Shown piece after piece: positions 1 through 12,500 of a DNA stretch of 64,000 bases. The notes under the pieces were generated by a model. That model had not been told where the DNA came from. It did not search any database and was given only the letters and a program-made list of their open reading frames with translations. The first letter of the stretch is position 1. The number at the start of each line of letters is the position of its first letter. Location: NCBI RefSeq assembly GCF_036370855.1, contig NC_088102.1:17155001-17219000 (forward strand), written 5' to 3'. The stretch comes from Dromaius novaehollandiae (Eukaryota; Chordata; Aves; Casuariiformes; Dromaiidae). The position numbers were made by a program, and so were the translations under genes.

Positions 1-499
1 GTTTCATTTGGAGGAGTTTGCTGAGAAGAGAGAGCCACAATGTAAGAAGCTGCCATTTAAAGTACTTTAAAAATACTAGACCACCAGAAACTTTACAGAG
101 GAAATAGAATATTGTGGCCGGCTTGATTTCAGTCTTGTTCCTTTCCGCATAAAGTGGGATTTCTATCTGCTGGAGTTGTCCTAGTCTGAGGGATCAGTAC
201 CCAACCCTTGCGTGCTCAGTACCTAGCCAAGGTCTTTCAGATGAGATTCTGCAATGTAAAGTCTGGAATAACTCCCTGTGTGATCTCAGTTACATGAGTA
301 CTCATATCTCAGTTTCAGCTTAGTCATACCTAGGACAAAATTGCTACTGATGTGAAGAAAAGTGGGCCCTTTCTTCCTGCAGCTTAAGATTCATTTCTAG
401 TATCTCTGTCTTGTAAAATTCTCCTTCTTACTCTTTGAAATAATGGCGACTTACCAAGGAATGCTATTTTAAAGGCTACCTGATTTCTTTTCTTCACAG
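1..499 (+). other. CLMN: CLMN intron, 3' part
   Basis: This stretch lies upstream of the first visible exon. It ends in a polypyrimidine stretch and the acceptor tttcttcacag. I see no exon for the preceding calmin segment here, so that exon must be left of the window. Nothing else is recognised. Confidence 0.8.
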
Positions 500-595
500 T
501 GCAAACCTCCTCTGAAAGTGAAAGATTTATTTATTGATATACAAGATGGCAAAATCTTGATGGCTTTACTGGAAGTCCTGTCAGGACAAAAGCTG
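500..595 (+). CDS. CLMN: CLMN exon: CH1 domain, part 1
   Basis: Thirty-two codons, starting and ending in phase 0, from CKPPLKVKDL to LEVLSGQKL. The DLFIDIQDGKILMALLEVL stretch is the second and third helix region of a type-1 CH domain. The acceptor is ttcttcacag and the donor gtatgt. Confidence 0.95.
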
Positions 596-3500
596 GTATG
601 TATATAACAGGGAGAAACATGCATGAATATGGAGCTCTGTGTGTTACAGGCAACAAGATATGGACATGGAAGGAACAAAGGAGAAATTGGTCCAGCATCT
701 TGGACATAATAAGCATTTCAGCAATTCCACTGTGATTTCCTTATGTTGTAGTCTCATGTCCTGAGCTGCAACTTAGATCTCCAAGGAAATATATAACAAG
801 AAGGTGAAACCAGTGTGTGATCTATGTAAATGCTTCTACCTCTTCCATTTTTTTAAGGTTTAACATATTAATGCTCACATACTTCACTGGGGGATCATGC
901 ATGTCACTTTACCAAGGAAGAATAAATTTGCTGGGTTTTGTTGTATTATTCTTTAATGTTGTATTATTTTTTATTTAAATTTGCTGAGTTTTGTTGTATT
1001 AATTTTTAAAACAATTATTTTGTTGTCATTTTTAAATGGGTTTTGTTGTATTATTTTTAATGTTTATATTTTAATTATATTTAATATATATTTTTAATTG
1101 TATTTCTATTTTATCTAAGATAATTACAATACTTAATAGGTTTGCTGATGCTTGGTGATTTTGTTTTGTGTAGTTGTTAGTTTAGTTCTGGTATCTTGGC
1201 TTAGACTTCTGTAATCTTACTGGTATGGTCTAAGTTGGAAGGGCACAGTTGTACATACCAGAATCTTTTCTTCTCCATCTTTCTTCATAAGAGCTGTGTA
1301 AAATTCCACAGGCCAGAAATGGAAACATCTGATGCAAGTATACGTGACCATTTACAGTTGACTTAAATATTTTCTTTCTGCTTTAACTTTGTCAGCAAAT
1401 ACTCCCTTCTTTGTGGGTACCACACTTCTTTTTGGGTAAGAGGAGAGACTTGCTCTGCAACCCTCTCACCACTGCAGATGCACTTGTAAATAACTGTTGA
1501 TGCTCCACAGTGACTGAACTGTCTGCACACTGCAACTCGAATACCCACTGAATGTGGTCATGCATTCAGAACCACGTATTTTTTAATATTAATGCAGTCT
1601 GAGGAAGCTGTGGCAGAAGCAGCAGTACCTCTGTGTGCATTCACACAGACTGGCATTGGGAGCCAGGCTGGAAAGGAATTAGAAGGGGAGACACATCATG
1701 GCAAACTCTGGTTTACGAACTGGACGGTCAAGGAGGAGGGCAAGGAAGGAGGGAAGGTCAGCTAGCCAAACTTACTGCACTGGCAGTTAGGTGTTTCTAC
1801 ATAGCAAGGAGAAAAACTGTGCCAAAGTGGATTTGCAGGGAGACAGGCATGCAACAATTCTGCATCATCTCTGCCAAAGCGAAGGTTTCTGCCTCCCACT
1901 TTCCTGTATCTGCTAGCAAAACTGCTCATGCTTCCTCATTAGGATCGTTTAATTTAATTCAAGACCCAAAAAAAATCTATTATTATAAATTTTCAGCTAA
2001 GTTTGATCCTGTGACTGAACGTGGTTGGGGAGTGATTACATGATTAATCAAGCTGGCAGATCCAAGAGAGTGATAGCATCTGGAGAGCAGGGAAATTGGT
2101 TGCTAACCCTGTTCTGCTACAGCCAGGGCAGGTCATGCAGTTGAGGCACTTCACTGCTCAGAAAAGATGGCAATATTTTTATATAGACAGACTTTTTTCA
2201 GCTTTTCTTTTGGCTCTGTGTTTGTATTTTTTTAAGCTTTATGTGACGTGGTGAATAATTCTAACATTTGTAAAAACAGTATTTCTCTTATTTTTTATAG
2301 ATGCATGAATACAAATCTTCAACCCATCGCATTTTTCGTTTGAACAACATAGCCAAAGCACTTAAGTTCTTGGAGGACAGTAACGTGAGTATTTCCAAAG
2401 CCTGGTTTTAATTTCTTCTCTCAATATATTTTGCAAATATAATTAACTAGCTTAACGCACAGCATATACACAAGAGGAATGTACTGTCTGAAAGAAGTTG
2501 TGACCTTAAGTTGTTACCTTAACAGCAAGGCTGAAAAGCCACATAAAAATGCACAAAGAGAACACCTACAGAGCCTAAAAAACAAGGATTATATGTTCAG
2601 TTTATAATGTAAAAGTTCAACAGGATTAAAGGATCAGGAACCCAGTATTAAAAGAAAATAAAAAGAAATGCAAGTAATCTTTATGGAACTGGGTCTCAGT
2701 GGCATGACTTCAGTTTCTTCAAAGGTAAATTACTTTTCTTCCTTTCATTAGAGGTATTTTCAGTATTACAGATCACGTGTATATCTGGTAAACTGCTGCA
2801 GCAGCTGAGCATGAGTCAAAGGCAAGAGAAAATTAAATCTCAGAAAATGACATAAATGCGTAATTTCTGGAATCAAAACCTTATAAGGATATAATTTTCC
2901 TCATAGTCAGTGCGGCAGTACTGCAACATCACTGACTGAAGAACACTTCCTAAAAACTGACACAGTTGTAAGTGACAAAGCAAGATCACAGCCCATAGCT
3001 TGAAATGATTCAATCCTTATCTATTTCTCCCACTAGAACTTTCTTCCAAAGCATTATGGATGTGTCCTGTGTCTTGAAAGGCCTCTGCTCTTAAAGAAAG
3101 ATGAAAAGTAATAGTGTCAAGATAAGTTCCAGCCATATGACGTGACTCCTTTACATGGTATACCCAGATCTTTCAGAATGAGAAAACTAATATTGGACTG
3201 TGCCCTACAAAGGACCACATACTCTTGCTATACTGAAACTTCTCCTTTGATCTAGAATCTGAAATACAGTCTTGCTTCTCCTCTTTTCTGAGCTGGGAAG
3301 TGACAGCAGCTTTGCCAGCTGCTATTGAAATACACTGTTTAGTTCCCCTGGCTGGTTTCTCAGCCATTCCTGTTGCTGCTAATTTCCTGCTTGGGAATCC
3401 TCTCTTCAAGGTTAATTTCTGACTATTTATTCTGCTCTCATATGAATACTAATGACTGCTTTGACTTGTAAGAAGAAATATCCTTCTAAATATGGAGTGG

Positions 3501-6500
3501 TTGGACAGAGACTTGGCTAAAGCTCTGTAGATTTAAAAAATAAATGCATGAGTTCCATGTGCACTAAATTTCAGCTCAGGAGACAAGAACATCAGAAAAT
3601 GCCTTGTCATTCAGTCAGCATTACCACCAGTATCTTCCAGTGGCAGTGCACCCAGAAGCCATAGGCCTGGGACAGGCCAAATTAATATGGAGTTAGGGCA
3701 TGTCCTTTTAAATGATAGTACTCCTTTATGTTTACCTGTAAAAGAATCATCTCGTGACCTCTGCTCTGTAGACAGGAGTAACAAATAGTATCAGATAGAT
3801 AACAAAAGCTAATAAAAACTTCTGTTGTGCGTGTGTGTGTTTTTATGTCATACATAAACAGAAAATGACAGCTTTTAAAACAAATAGTCTTTTTAAAGAG
3901 TATCTTTTAAAGAGTAGTTGCCTTTTGGAAAATCCACAAGTGGGGGCTGATCTGCTCCTAAAAGCATAGCTCTGCATATCCAGCTAAAATTATTGAGAAA
4001 TAATTTATAAGTTCTCAGATTTCTTAACAGTTTCCCTGTTGATGCTTTCCACCCAAATCCAGTTAGGACACACTGGCAGATGAGTTTTTTTTTTCCTTTC
4101 TGTTGATCAATACACTGTAGAGCAGCTGCTCTTGGGTGTTACGAGCCTGTGTGTTTGCCAGGACCTCGCCAGGTCACTGTCTGGAACCTCTTCACACATG
4201 GGCCAGGCGGGAGGAGCTCTCCTTGGACAGTCAGCCTTTTAATTGGTAGTGCTAAAACAACTACTTTTTAATAAGTTTTTTGGTTCCTTAAGAGTAAGCA
4301 GCCAGTATCTAATAGGTTATCTTTACTGGGATGTACTGACAAATGTAAGCAGCAGTGAGAGAATAGAGTTGACATTGAGAACAGCCTAATATTAAATGTC
4401 ATTTGCTCCCCACCTTGGACAAACTGCTATTAAAATGCAGTCAGTCTTAAAGGTTTCCTCAGCCAAATATTTTGGAACTAGTAAGAAAAGCTGAACCTTG
4501 AAGTACAACAGCTAGAGGTGCCTTCTTGCTAAGACTGAAAATTGTTCTGCAAACCACTAGATAAAAGGTTATTTTGCTCTTTTTTTTTTTCATTCCAGTT
4601 TGACCAAACCAGTTAGTGAAAGGTGGCAATGAATTGCTGGCAAAATGCCTTGGCTGCCAAGAGCTTCAGAGTTAGATATTAAACCACAGTGGGTGGAACC
4701 TGTCAATATGCACTTCTGTGGAATTGGGGCAGCAGGGCAAAGCACTGCTGAGTGATTCATCATGTACAGAATTTCTAAGCGACAGATAGCCTGTATACTA
4801 GGCTTTACCTCAGTCTGGGTGTCATTTGCAATATTGACAACTTCCTTGCTTTCTCCCTCCACCATGACCTTGGCCAAAAACAAGTCTGTGTTGTCTAAGT
4901 GAATAACATTCTGGTGTTATCATGTGAAAGAAAGCTCAGTGTGGGAAACTCTAGAATCTGCTTGGATTAGGCAAACCTATCCTTTGCTAACTGATCTCAT
5001 CAGAGCGCTGTGACAAGCTGTGTAAAGTGAGATAAGCAAGGAGAAAGGAGATGCGTAACAAAACAGAACTAGGCAGATATTACTAGGATTTTAATTTTTA
5101 TGAGAAGTGACTTCAAGTCGTGTTCTCTTCTCAGAGTTTATCTGTATTCTGTACAACCTGTCCAAATTTTGCAATGTTCTGGTGCCTTAGGCTAGATGAA
5201 GACAGGAGGCATAGCTCTGCCCTCTACGTTTTAAGAATAGGATCCACTGGAGGGGGCACCATCTTGTTCCGTATCTGGAGGAAATGCATTTCTGCTCTTG
5301 AGGATGCAGAAAGGGGGTCACTCCTGTTCCACAGATCATGCTAAAGGCTTAAGATTAGAGTTCAGTGAGCAGAATGGGCTGTGACCTGGGCAAATTACCA
5401 TTAACGTAAGCTTTTGGACTGACTGCTCTTTGGCAGAAGTATTCTGGACACATCCTACAGTCTCAGTACAAGCCAGTGAATTTTTTGCATTTACACTGTT
5501 TCTCTGAATTATCTATGATCTCTTCTACAGGTAAAACTTGTTAGCATCGATGCAGCAGAAATAGCAGATGGAAATTCCTCTCTGGTACTTGGACTAATAT
5601 GGAATATAATCTTGTTTTTTCAGGTAATAAACTTGAATACTTTAAGTGATCTCTCTTCACAGTATTAAACTATTCCATCTGAATACTGCTTTTTAAAGTT
5701 GATTTTTAATCCTAAAGAACACCTTTAAGGTTGCTAAACCTGAGTATTTCCTCCTAATCTACACTCATTTTATACCTGCAGCTGCTTTCGTTTTACTTCA
5801 TTGAAATTATTTTGGTGTAAATAGGAGACGGTTTAGGCCCTAGTTGTTTTACTCTGACCAGAATCAGAGCTTTAAATTGCTCCTTTTCATTTTCTCCTGT
5901 GCCTTCTCAGGATTCCACTTGAGATTCCCTGGATCTGAACCAAATTCTTGCATTTGGTTCCAGGTCATAGTTTGTTTTCAATAACCTTTTCTGGATTTGG
6001 TCCAATATGGTGGGCAATTTCATTTAGCATCACTGATCTCTTGAGACTTGCTCAACCTGGCAGAAATTCACTCACCACTGATGTAGAGGGCAAAATAAAA
6101 GATCTTAAAGAGCCTGAAGTTTTGGAACTGATACAACTGAATTAAATCTGAAATGTTATTTAGCCCAGTCTTAGTCAGATTAAAACTGCTCCCAAATTTA
6201 CACGTGTTTTGAAAAGGACCTTCTAGACAATACCAAATTTTAATGAACAAGGAGAGTCGAAAGGAGGCGTTCTGCAACTGTTGTAAAAGAATGTGAGGCG
6301 CTAGTGCTCTTTTATTCTCTCGGGCTCATCTCTAAAGTGGCTGTAAGTTTCAAAAATAATCTCTGTCTGCAAGCTGAACTGTATCTGTCTGTGGCTGAGC
6401 ACTTCAAATTACCCAGTGCTGCACAGTACCCCTTTGGCCAGGACTCACAAGGAGAGGTGGTCCAACTAGAATCAGTCTCCCTGGCGGCAAGGGACATGAG

Positions 6501-9500
6501 GGACCTAAAAGCAGCATAGTCAGTAAGTTATTGACAAATATCAATGCTGACCAAGGATAGGAGTGCTGTTACAGGTCACGGTTTCTTGACTAAAAATGTT
6601 TCACTCAATGAGTTTTGTTGAAGAGAATGAGTGATTTTGGTTAAATTCACTTTTCTTTCAGAAACATGTGTGTTTTTGTTTGTTTGTTTAATATGAATTT
6701 GTTCAGTTCAGTCTTATCTGATAATCTTGCCTTTTTATGTCTCCTGGGGTTGCCAGCTGGGCTGCTGCCACTCCTGGCTCTTAGGTCTGTGCAATAGAAG
6801 TTGAAAGTTACAGTGGACAGGCCTATATTACCTCTTAAAATTCATTTATGGCCCTGTTATCTTAAAAGTATGCTAGGTTGCCTGAAAACAAACATTCAGT
6901 TCTCCACTCGCCCTGTGTTTAATTGGCGTACTGCATATTTCATCTTTTATTGCAGATTAAAGAACTCACGGGCAACCTCAACAGGAACTCGTCCTCTTCC
7001 AGCCTGTCATCCGGGCCCAGTGGGCCGGAGTCGGACACATCCCACCCAAGCACTCCAAATGTAGAGAGAAACATGTCTGTTACAGTGAAAGATCAGCGAA
7101 AAGCCATCAGAGCCCTTTTAATCTGGGTTCAGAGGAAAACCAGAAAGTAAGTTAGTGAACTGTCATAGAAAATTGTATTTTACCAGCTGTCCTTTTGAAG
7201 CTGAAAGTCTTCTCTCTTTCCTGGTTAATGTGTATATTACTACTTTTTTTTTAAAAAAAAAAAACATTTGAAGTTTGCAGGCGCAAGGTACTGCAACTGG
7301 ATATATGACTATGTACGTGTCTAAAGAGACCATCTGACCTTCAAGCTGTGTATGTTGCTGGCTTCATGATTTGAGTGTTAAATGTTAACTTGCACTAATC
7401 TGCTTGGCACTCTAAAACAGGATCGCTCTCTGCTCCTCTCACCCCTATTCCTGACTTTTCTGCAATCTAATAGGTATTTTGTGCTACTTAGAGGGCAAGG
7501 GTTGGAGTAAGGGTTGAACTCAAAACAAAAAATATTGGAAGACTTTAAAAACTGCCTTCTAAGTTCAGCAGCAGAGCCAAGAGCTGCTCTGTGTGCTCTA
7601 GAGTGCTTTGAAGGACAAAGTCCATATTACAATCCTTGTTTCCTCAAAATTTAAGAAGGGAAGGGATTGAATCTTTGATTGCTTCTTGTGAATGTATTTC
7701 ATTTTGGGAACGTTCCTTTGCCTAACACATCCATCTCTTCTCTAATGAAGAACACAATCCTTTAGCCAAAGCATTTTATGTCAGAGTGCAAGGTAGAGTT
7801 ATTGTCAGGTTAAAAAACTTTAGCGTAAGATGTCCTATAGTGCATGTGTAAATGCTTTGCATGTATTTTACCTATTTTGTGAAGGAATGACTGCCAGAGG
7901 TTTTTAAAGAGCGTGGTCCAAACTTACACAAGTTGGATAGCTGGATATTTGGCATTTTTGTCTGTTGACAGATTTATGTGCTCAAATCTGCTTGTGAACA
8001 CAAATGTTCTGTGTATAGTGTTGAGGATGCAAATTTACATCTTAAATACTTAGTCCTGTGGGCCACATCATTCCTCAGTTATCTCCAGTGAAGCGGAGGT
8101 GCTCGTTACGCAGATATACTTGTCCCACTGAGATCTACAGTTAATTGCTGCCAAAGCAGACTGTAGAGGAAGCACAATTCTAGTCCCAAAATAAAGCTGA
8201 TAATATCATTAGCGGGGAGGTGGCATGGGGAAAGTGAGGACCAGAGCAGTGAAGGCCATAGACTTATTCAGTCTAGTCTAACGGTACAAACTGAAAATAA
8301 ATAAAAAGAGAAGAATTGATTTTGTAGCTGCTGTATTAAAAACATAACAACTTGATCATAATCCTTTTATCCAATGATCTATATGGAATTTTCTGTTCTG
8401 GGGCTGTATTTCATTGCGAGTGTGGTCATTGTTTTTTCCTCCAAAGTTTTGGGCACCTAACACACTTGTGGTTTATACATATACTGGCCCCATTTGCATT
8501 TGCATAGCACCATTTTGCACTATAGAAGGCCAAGTACTCAGAAATGTGAATCATTTATGCTTATGTTTTTAAATACTTCAGTGTTGGCAATCTTCCCAAG
8601 ATATGGCATTAAAATGCTGGAGTGCCACAGAATCAGGAGTCACACAGACATTTGGTTTTGCAAATGTTAAACGTGGTTGCTTAGTACTTGAGGGCTTTGT
8701 TTTTACTAACTATTTCCTACAGGCAGGTTTATGTCAGTTGTTAGCCACACTGATTCAGTTTGTGAATCCTTGTGTTTTATGAAAGTATTCTGTGCTTTTC
8801 CAAATCCAAAATGATCTCAAATGTGACTGGTATAACTCAACAACATTACCTGTAACTTTCAGGACTCTTTGAAAATGATGAGTGCCTGCACTTTGCATTT
8901 TATAACACAACTCTCATGTAAACTGTATGTAATTCCATTTAGATACGGTGTTGCAGTTCAGGATTTTGCCAGCAGCTGGAGGAGTGGCCTCGCTTTCTTA
9001 GCTGTCATAAAAGCAATAGACTCTGCTTTAGTAGACATGAAGCAAGCACTGGAGAAATCAGCTCGGGAAAACCTGGAGGATGCTTTCAGCATAGCACAAA
9101 ATAAGCTTGGTGTTCCTCGGCTCCTAGAGCCAGAAGGTAAAACGCTTGTATCAGCTTTGTTAGATAGTGTTCAAATTATAATGAATTCATGAACATTGCA
9201 TTGTCATACCTACCAAAAACCTCCCAGTGATTAGGTTGCTGATGTGATCAGTGTGTTGTGCTGATTGATAAGAAAGAGAAAAATGAATGGGTCACTGGCC
9301 TGTAGTCCTATGCCTCCAGTCATATTTGTAGGCTGCTTGGGGCAGAGATTTTACCTTAGTTTTAGCTATGCACACTGGTCCTGGTTAATAAGTAGGTGCT
9401 ATGTGACATCTGCATCACTAGCAGGCATTAACTGGCATCCTGATGTGCTGAGAGGTGTCTCAGTGCATTAGCACCACTGCATAATGCCTACAGTCTACCA

Positions 9501-12500
9501 AGACTAAATATCACTCCAGGATGAAATGTATGACTGCCATATCAAGGAAAATGGGTAGATACCTATTCAAATGTATTTGCATGTCCCAATTATTCCTTTG
9601 TAATATGCATATATGTGTAAATATAGAAATATATGTAAATATAAGCATATATACTATACATGTGCCTATAAATATATATATATATAAACAGAGCTTCTTC
9701 TTACAGTGTTTTTTCCTGCAGTCTGTTATGGTGTTGGGCCTTGATTTTTATAACTTAACACAGTTTGGTTATTTGTGCTTTCATGGATCATCTGTTAGAA
9801 GAGTGGGCCATCCCGCTAAAAATAAATCTCTGTGCTGTCCTCAAGATCACTGTCTAGTGACAGCAACATATATATGCTGTAAATGGAAGTATCCAGGTGG
9901 ATGAAAAGTGACCCTGATCGGGGTTCAGTATGCATTTGGAAGTGGAGAAGAAAAGTAACGTGAATGAGATGGAGAGAACTCTTTAGAGTGCCATCAGTAG
10001 TGATCTGGTCTTGTCAGAAAAAGATGCGTGTCTGTAGCTGTTAATTCTCTAATTATGAAGGCAAGATAAATGTCTGAAGGTCTGTCCATCTGGAAGCCTG
10101 TTTTGAAGCACTGTGGGCTAAGTAAGTACCTTGTGTCTGTTTCCATAGATATAATGGTAGAATCACCCGATGAACAATCAATTGTGACATATGTGGCGCA
10201 ATTTCTGGAACACTTCCCAGAGCTGGAAGGGGTACGTGTTTACTCTTACGGCATGTCATTTTTTTCATTGGCTTTGGTGTATTTATTAAAGTCAGATATT
10301 GTCATGTTCATCTTCTAGGTTTTCTTTCTAAGCTATTTAAAATAAACTACATATTCTGTTTCATTTTTTCACATTTTTGTCAGATCCAGTCAAATGGGCA
10401 TTCATTGGGAATTGCTATGCATTTAAAAATTTATGTCCAGTCATAACTTTCAGAAGTTAAATGAGACACTATTACTTTTCAGAGGTTAAGTAAGACTTTA
10501 TTACTTTGGCATATTAGCCTCCGAGTAAGGCTGAAGTTTATCCCTTCATCTGTGGTGATTTGTTGGGCTTTGAATTTTTTTGACTTCTATCTTCTCAAGT
10601 TTGAGGGCCACAATCAATCTGAATTTGGCAGATATTGTATCACGCACAAGATACCAGAGGTTGAATCTTGTCCATACAGCAATCAAATACACTCACTGTG
10701 AGGAGTAAATTGCAGTTTAAAGGGTGAGAAATTTAATGCAGACTTTACCAGAAATAAGGAGTCCCTTTCGAGGATTAGGCCTCAACAGGGACTGGTAAAG
10801 GCCTTTTGGAGATACAGAAGATAAACTTACTGAGGAATTAAAGGATAGGAGACAGAAAACTGGAGGAAAAATGTGAAATATCAGGGCTGGGGAAGAGATG
10901 TACCTAATTTGTAAAAACATTTTGGAGGCTGATTGTACTTATGAACCTAGTTCAGCATAATCTTTTTTGGTTTGAAAGGGTTCCCAAGGGACTCAGTGTC
11001 CATTGAGTAGCTGGGTAACCTTTTGTGCTTCAGTACATGCATATACATCATGGTTCATACAGTAAAGTTATTTCGTCTCGTTTGTTGACTGAAGGTTCCA
11101 GTTGGTATATGTTCTCTAGCTGATAAAATTCGTGGTCATTATTAGAGTTGTGGGAATTAAAATTATTATAATAATCTATTTAAGATTATTATTTTGGGTG
11201 AGCATTAAGATTTGTTGGCATAAAGACTTGTGTGCATTTTAGTGGACAAAGAAAAAGCCTACATATATATATGTGTGTGTATATGTATATACACGTGTGT
11301 GTATATATATGTATATCTATAATAATAATCTATTGGAATTGAATAATCAAACCAGTAGATTAGTATTTTTCACAGTAGATTTATTGGACTTGTTAGATTT
11401 ATCTTATTCCCAGGGTTTGGGATTGTGTCAAAAAAGCCAAGTCAGCTGTTTCCATACGTGCAGCAGGGAGAGATGAATACATTAATTACTGAGGAGTAGG
11501 CTTGTCTGCATTCTAATCATCTTGTACAAGTGGCTTCTTGATGTTGAGCTTTGTTCCACTAACTTGACTTGCCAAATTGGTTTTCCTGCTTTCAAAATAA
11601 GTGAGTCATTAACTGATTATTCACAAAGTAATGGGGTGATGGGCCAGTTAATTATTCTTTCCGTAACATTTAAGAAGTGTAAAATGTAAAAAGTATGATT
11701 TGCCTTCTAATGGTGTGTCATCACTTATAGGAAGACTTTACAGATCCTGACAAGGAGTTTCCAATTGAGTCTACATATGTCCACATCAAAGATACACCTT
11801 CAGAACAGGAAGGCAAGATCTTGATTTTAAGTGAAAGTGAAGACAATATGTATACTGTTAACCATGAAAGGAGTCATCCTGCTCCTCCAAAAGTTCATAT
11901 TCATGATACCCCAGAGAGAATCCAGTCAGAAACTGTTCCTGAAAAATGTAATGGTAAAGCGTTAGGTGATTCACAGGAAACCTTTGACAAGGAGCCTAAG
12001 AGGCCTACCTCTCTGAAAATTACAGGATCTGTCAGTTTTGAATCCATTTCCTCTTGGGAAGTTCTTAGTGATAAACTGATCTCAGGTGAAGGGGGCATAT
12101 ATGATGATCCACTGAAACAGAATAATGACCTTTCTCCAGCTGTTCTGACGGATCAGAAAAATTCTGTAGACTCTTTTGAAGACTACTCTGAAGAACTAAC
12201 TAGAGAAACCCCTACTGAATATGACAATGAAAGTAAGAGCCTGTCAGCCAATACTTCTTCTTTGAGTCCGTCGTCTTGGACTTCAGGTATACTTACAGAT
12301 GAATCCATAAATAAAGTAGAAGAGACCAAACCCCAAGCTTCAACTTTTTTACCAGAAGATACCTCAAAACAAGAAGATATGCATAAATACGGTCTTCATC
12401 TTCCAAATGAGCAAATATTGAAACTTCCAGAAAATGAACATACAAAGCAATCACCTGTCTTGGAGACAACAGAAACTAACCATTGTTTATTGAATAATTC

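Noticed and set aside
1633..2043. A 136-codon open stretch on the + strand
   Set aside because: It lies wholly inside a CLMN intron, has no splice sites bounding it, no family resemblance and low-complexity composition (Gly/Arg run). Read as chance.
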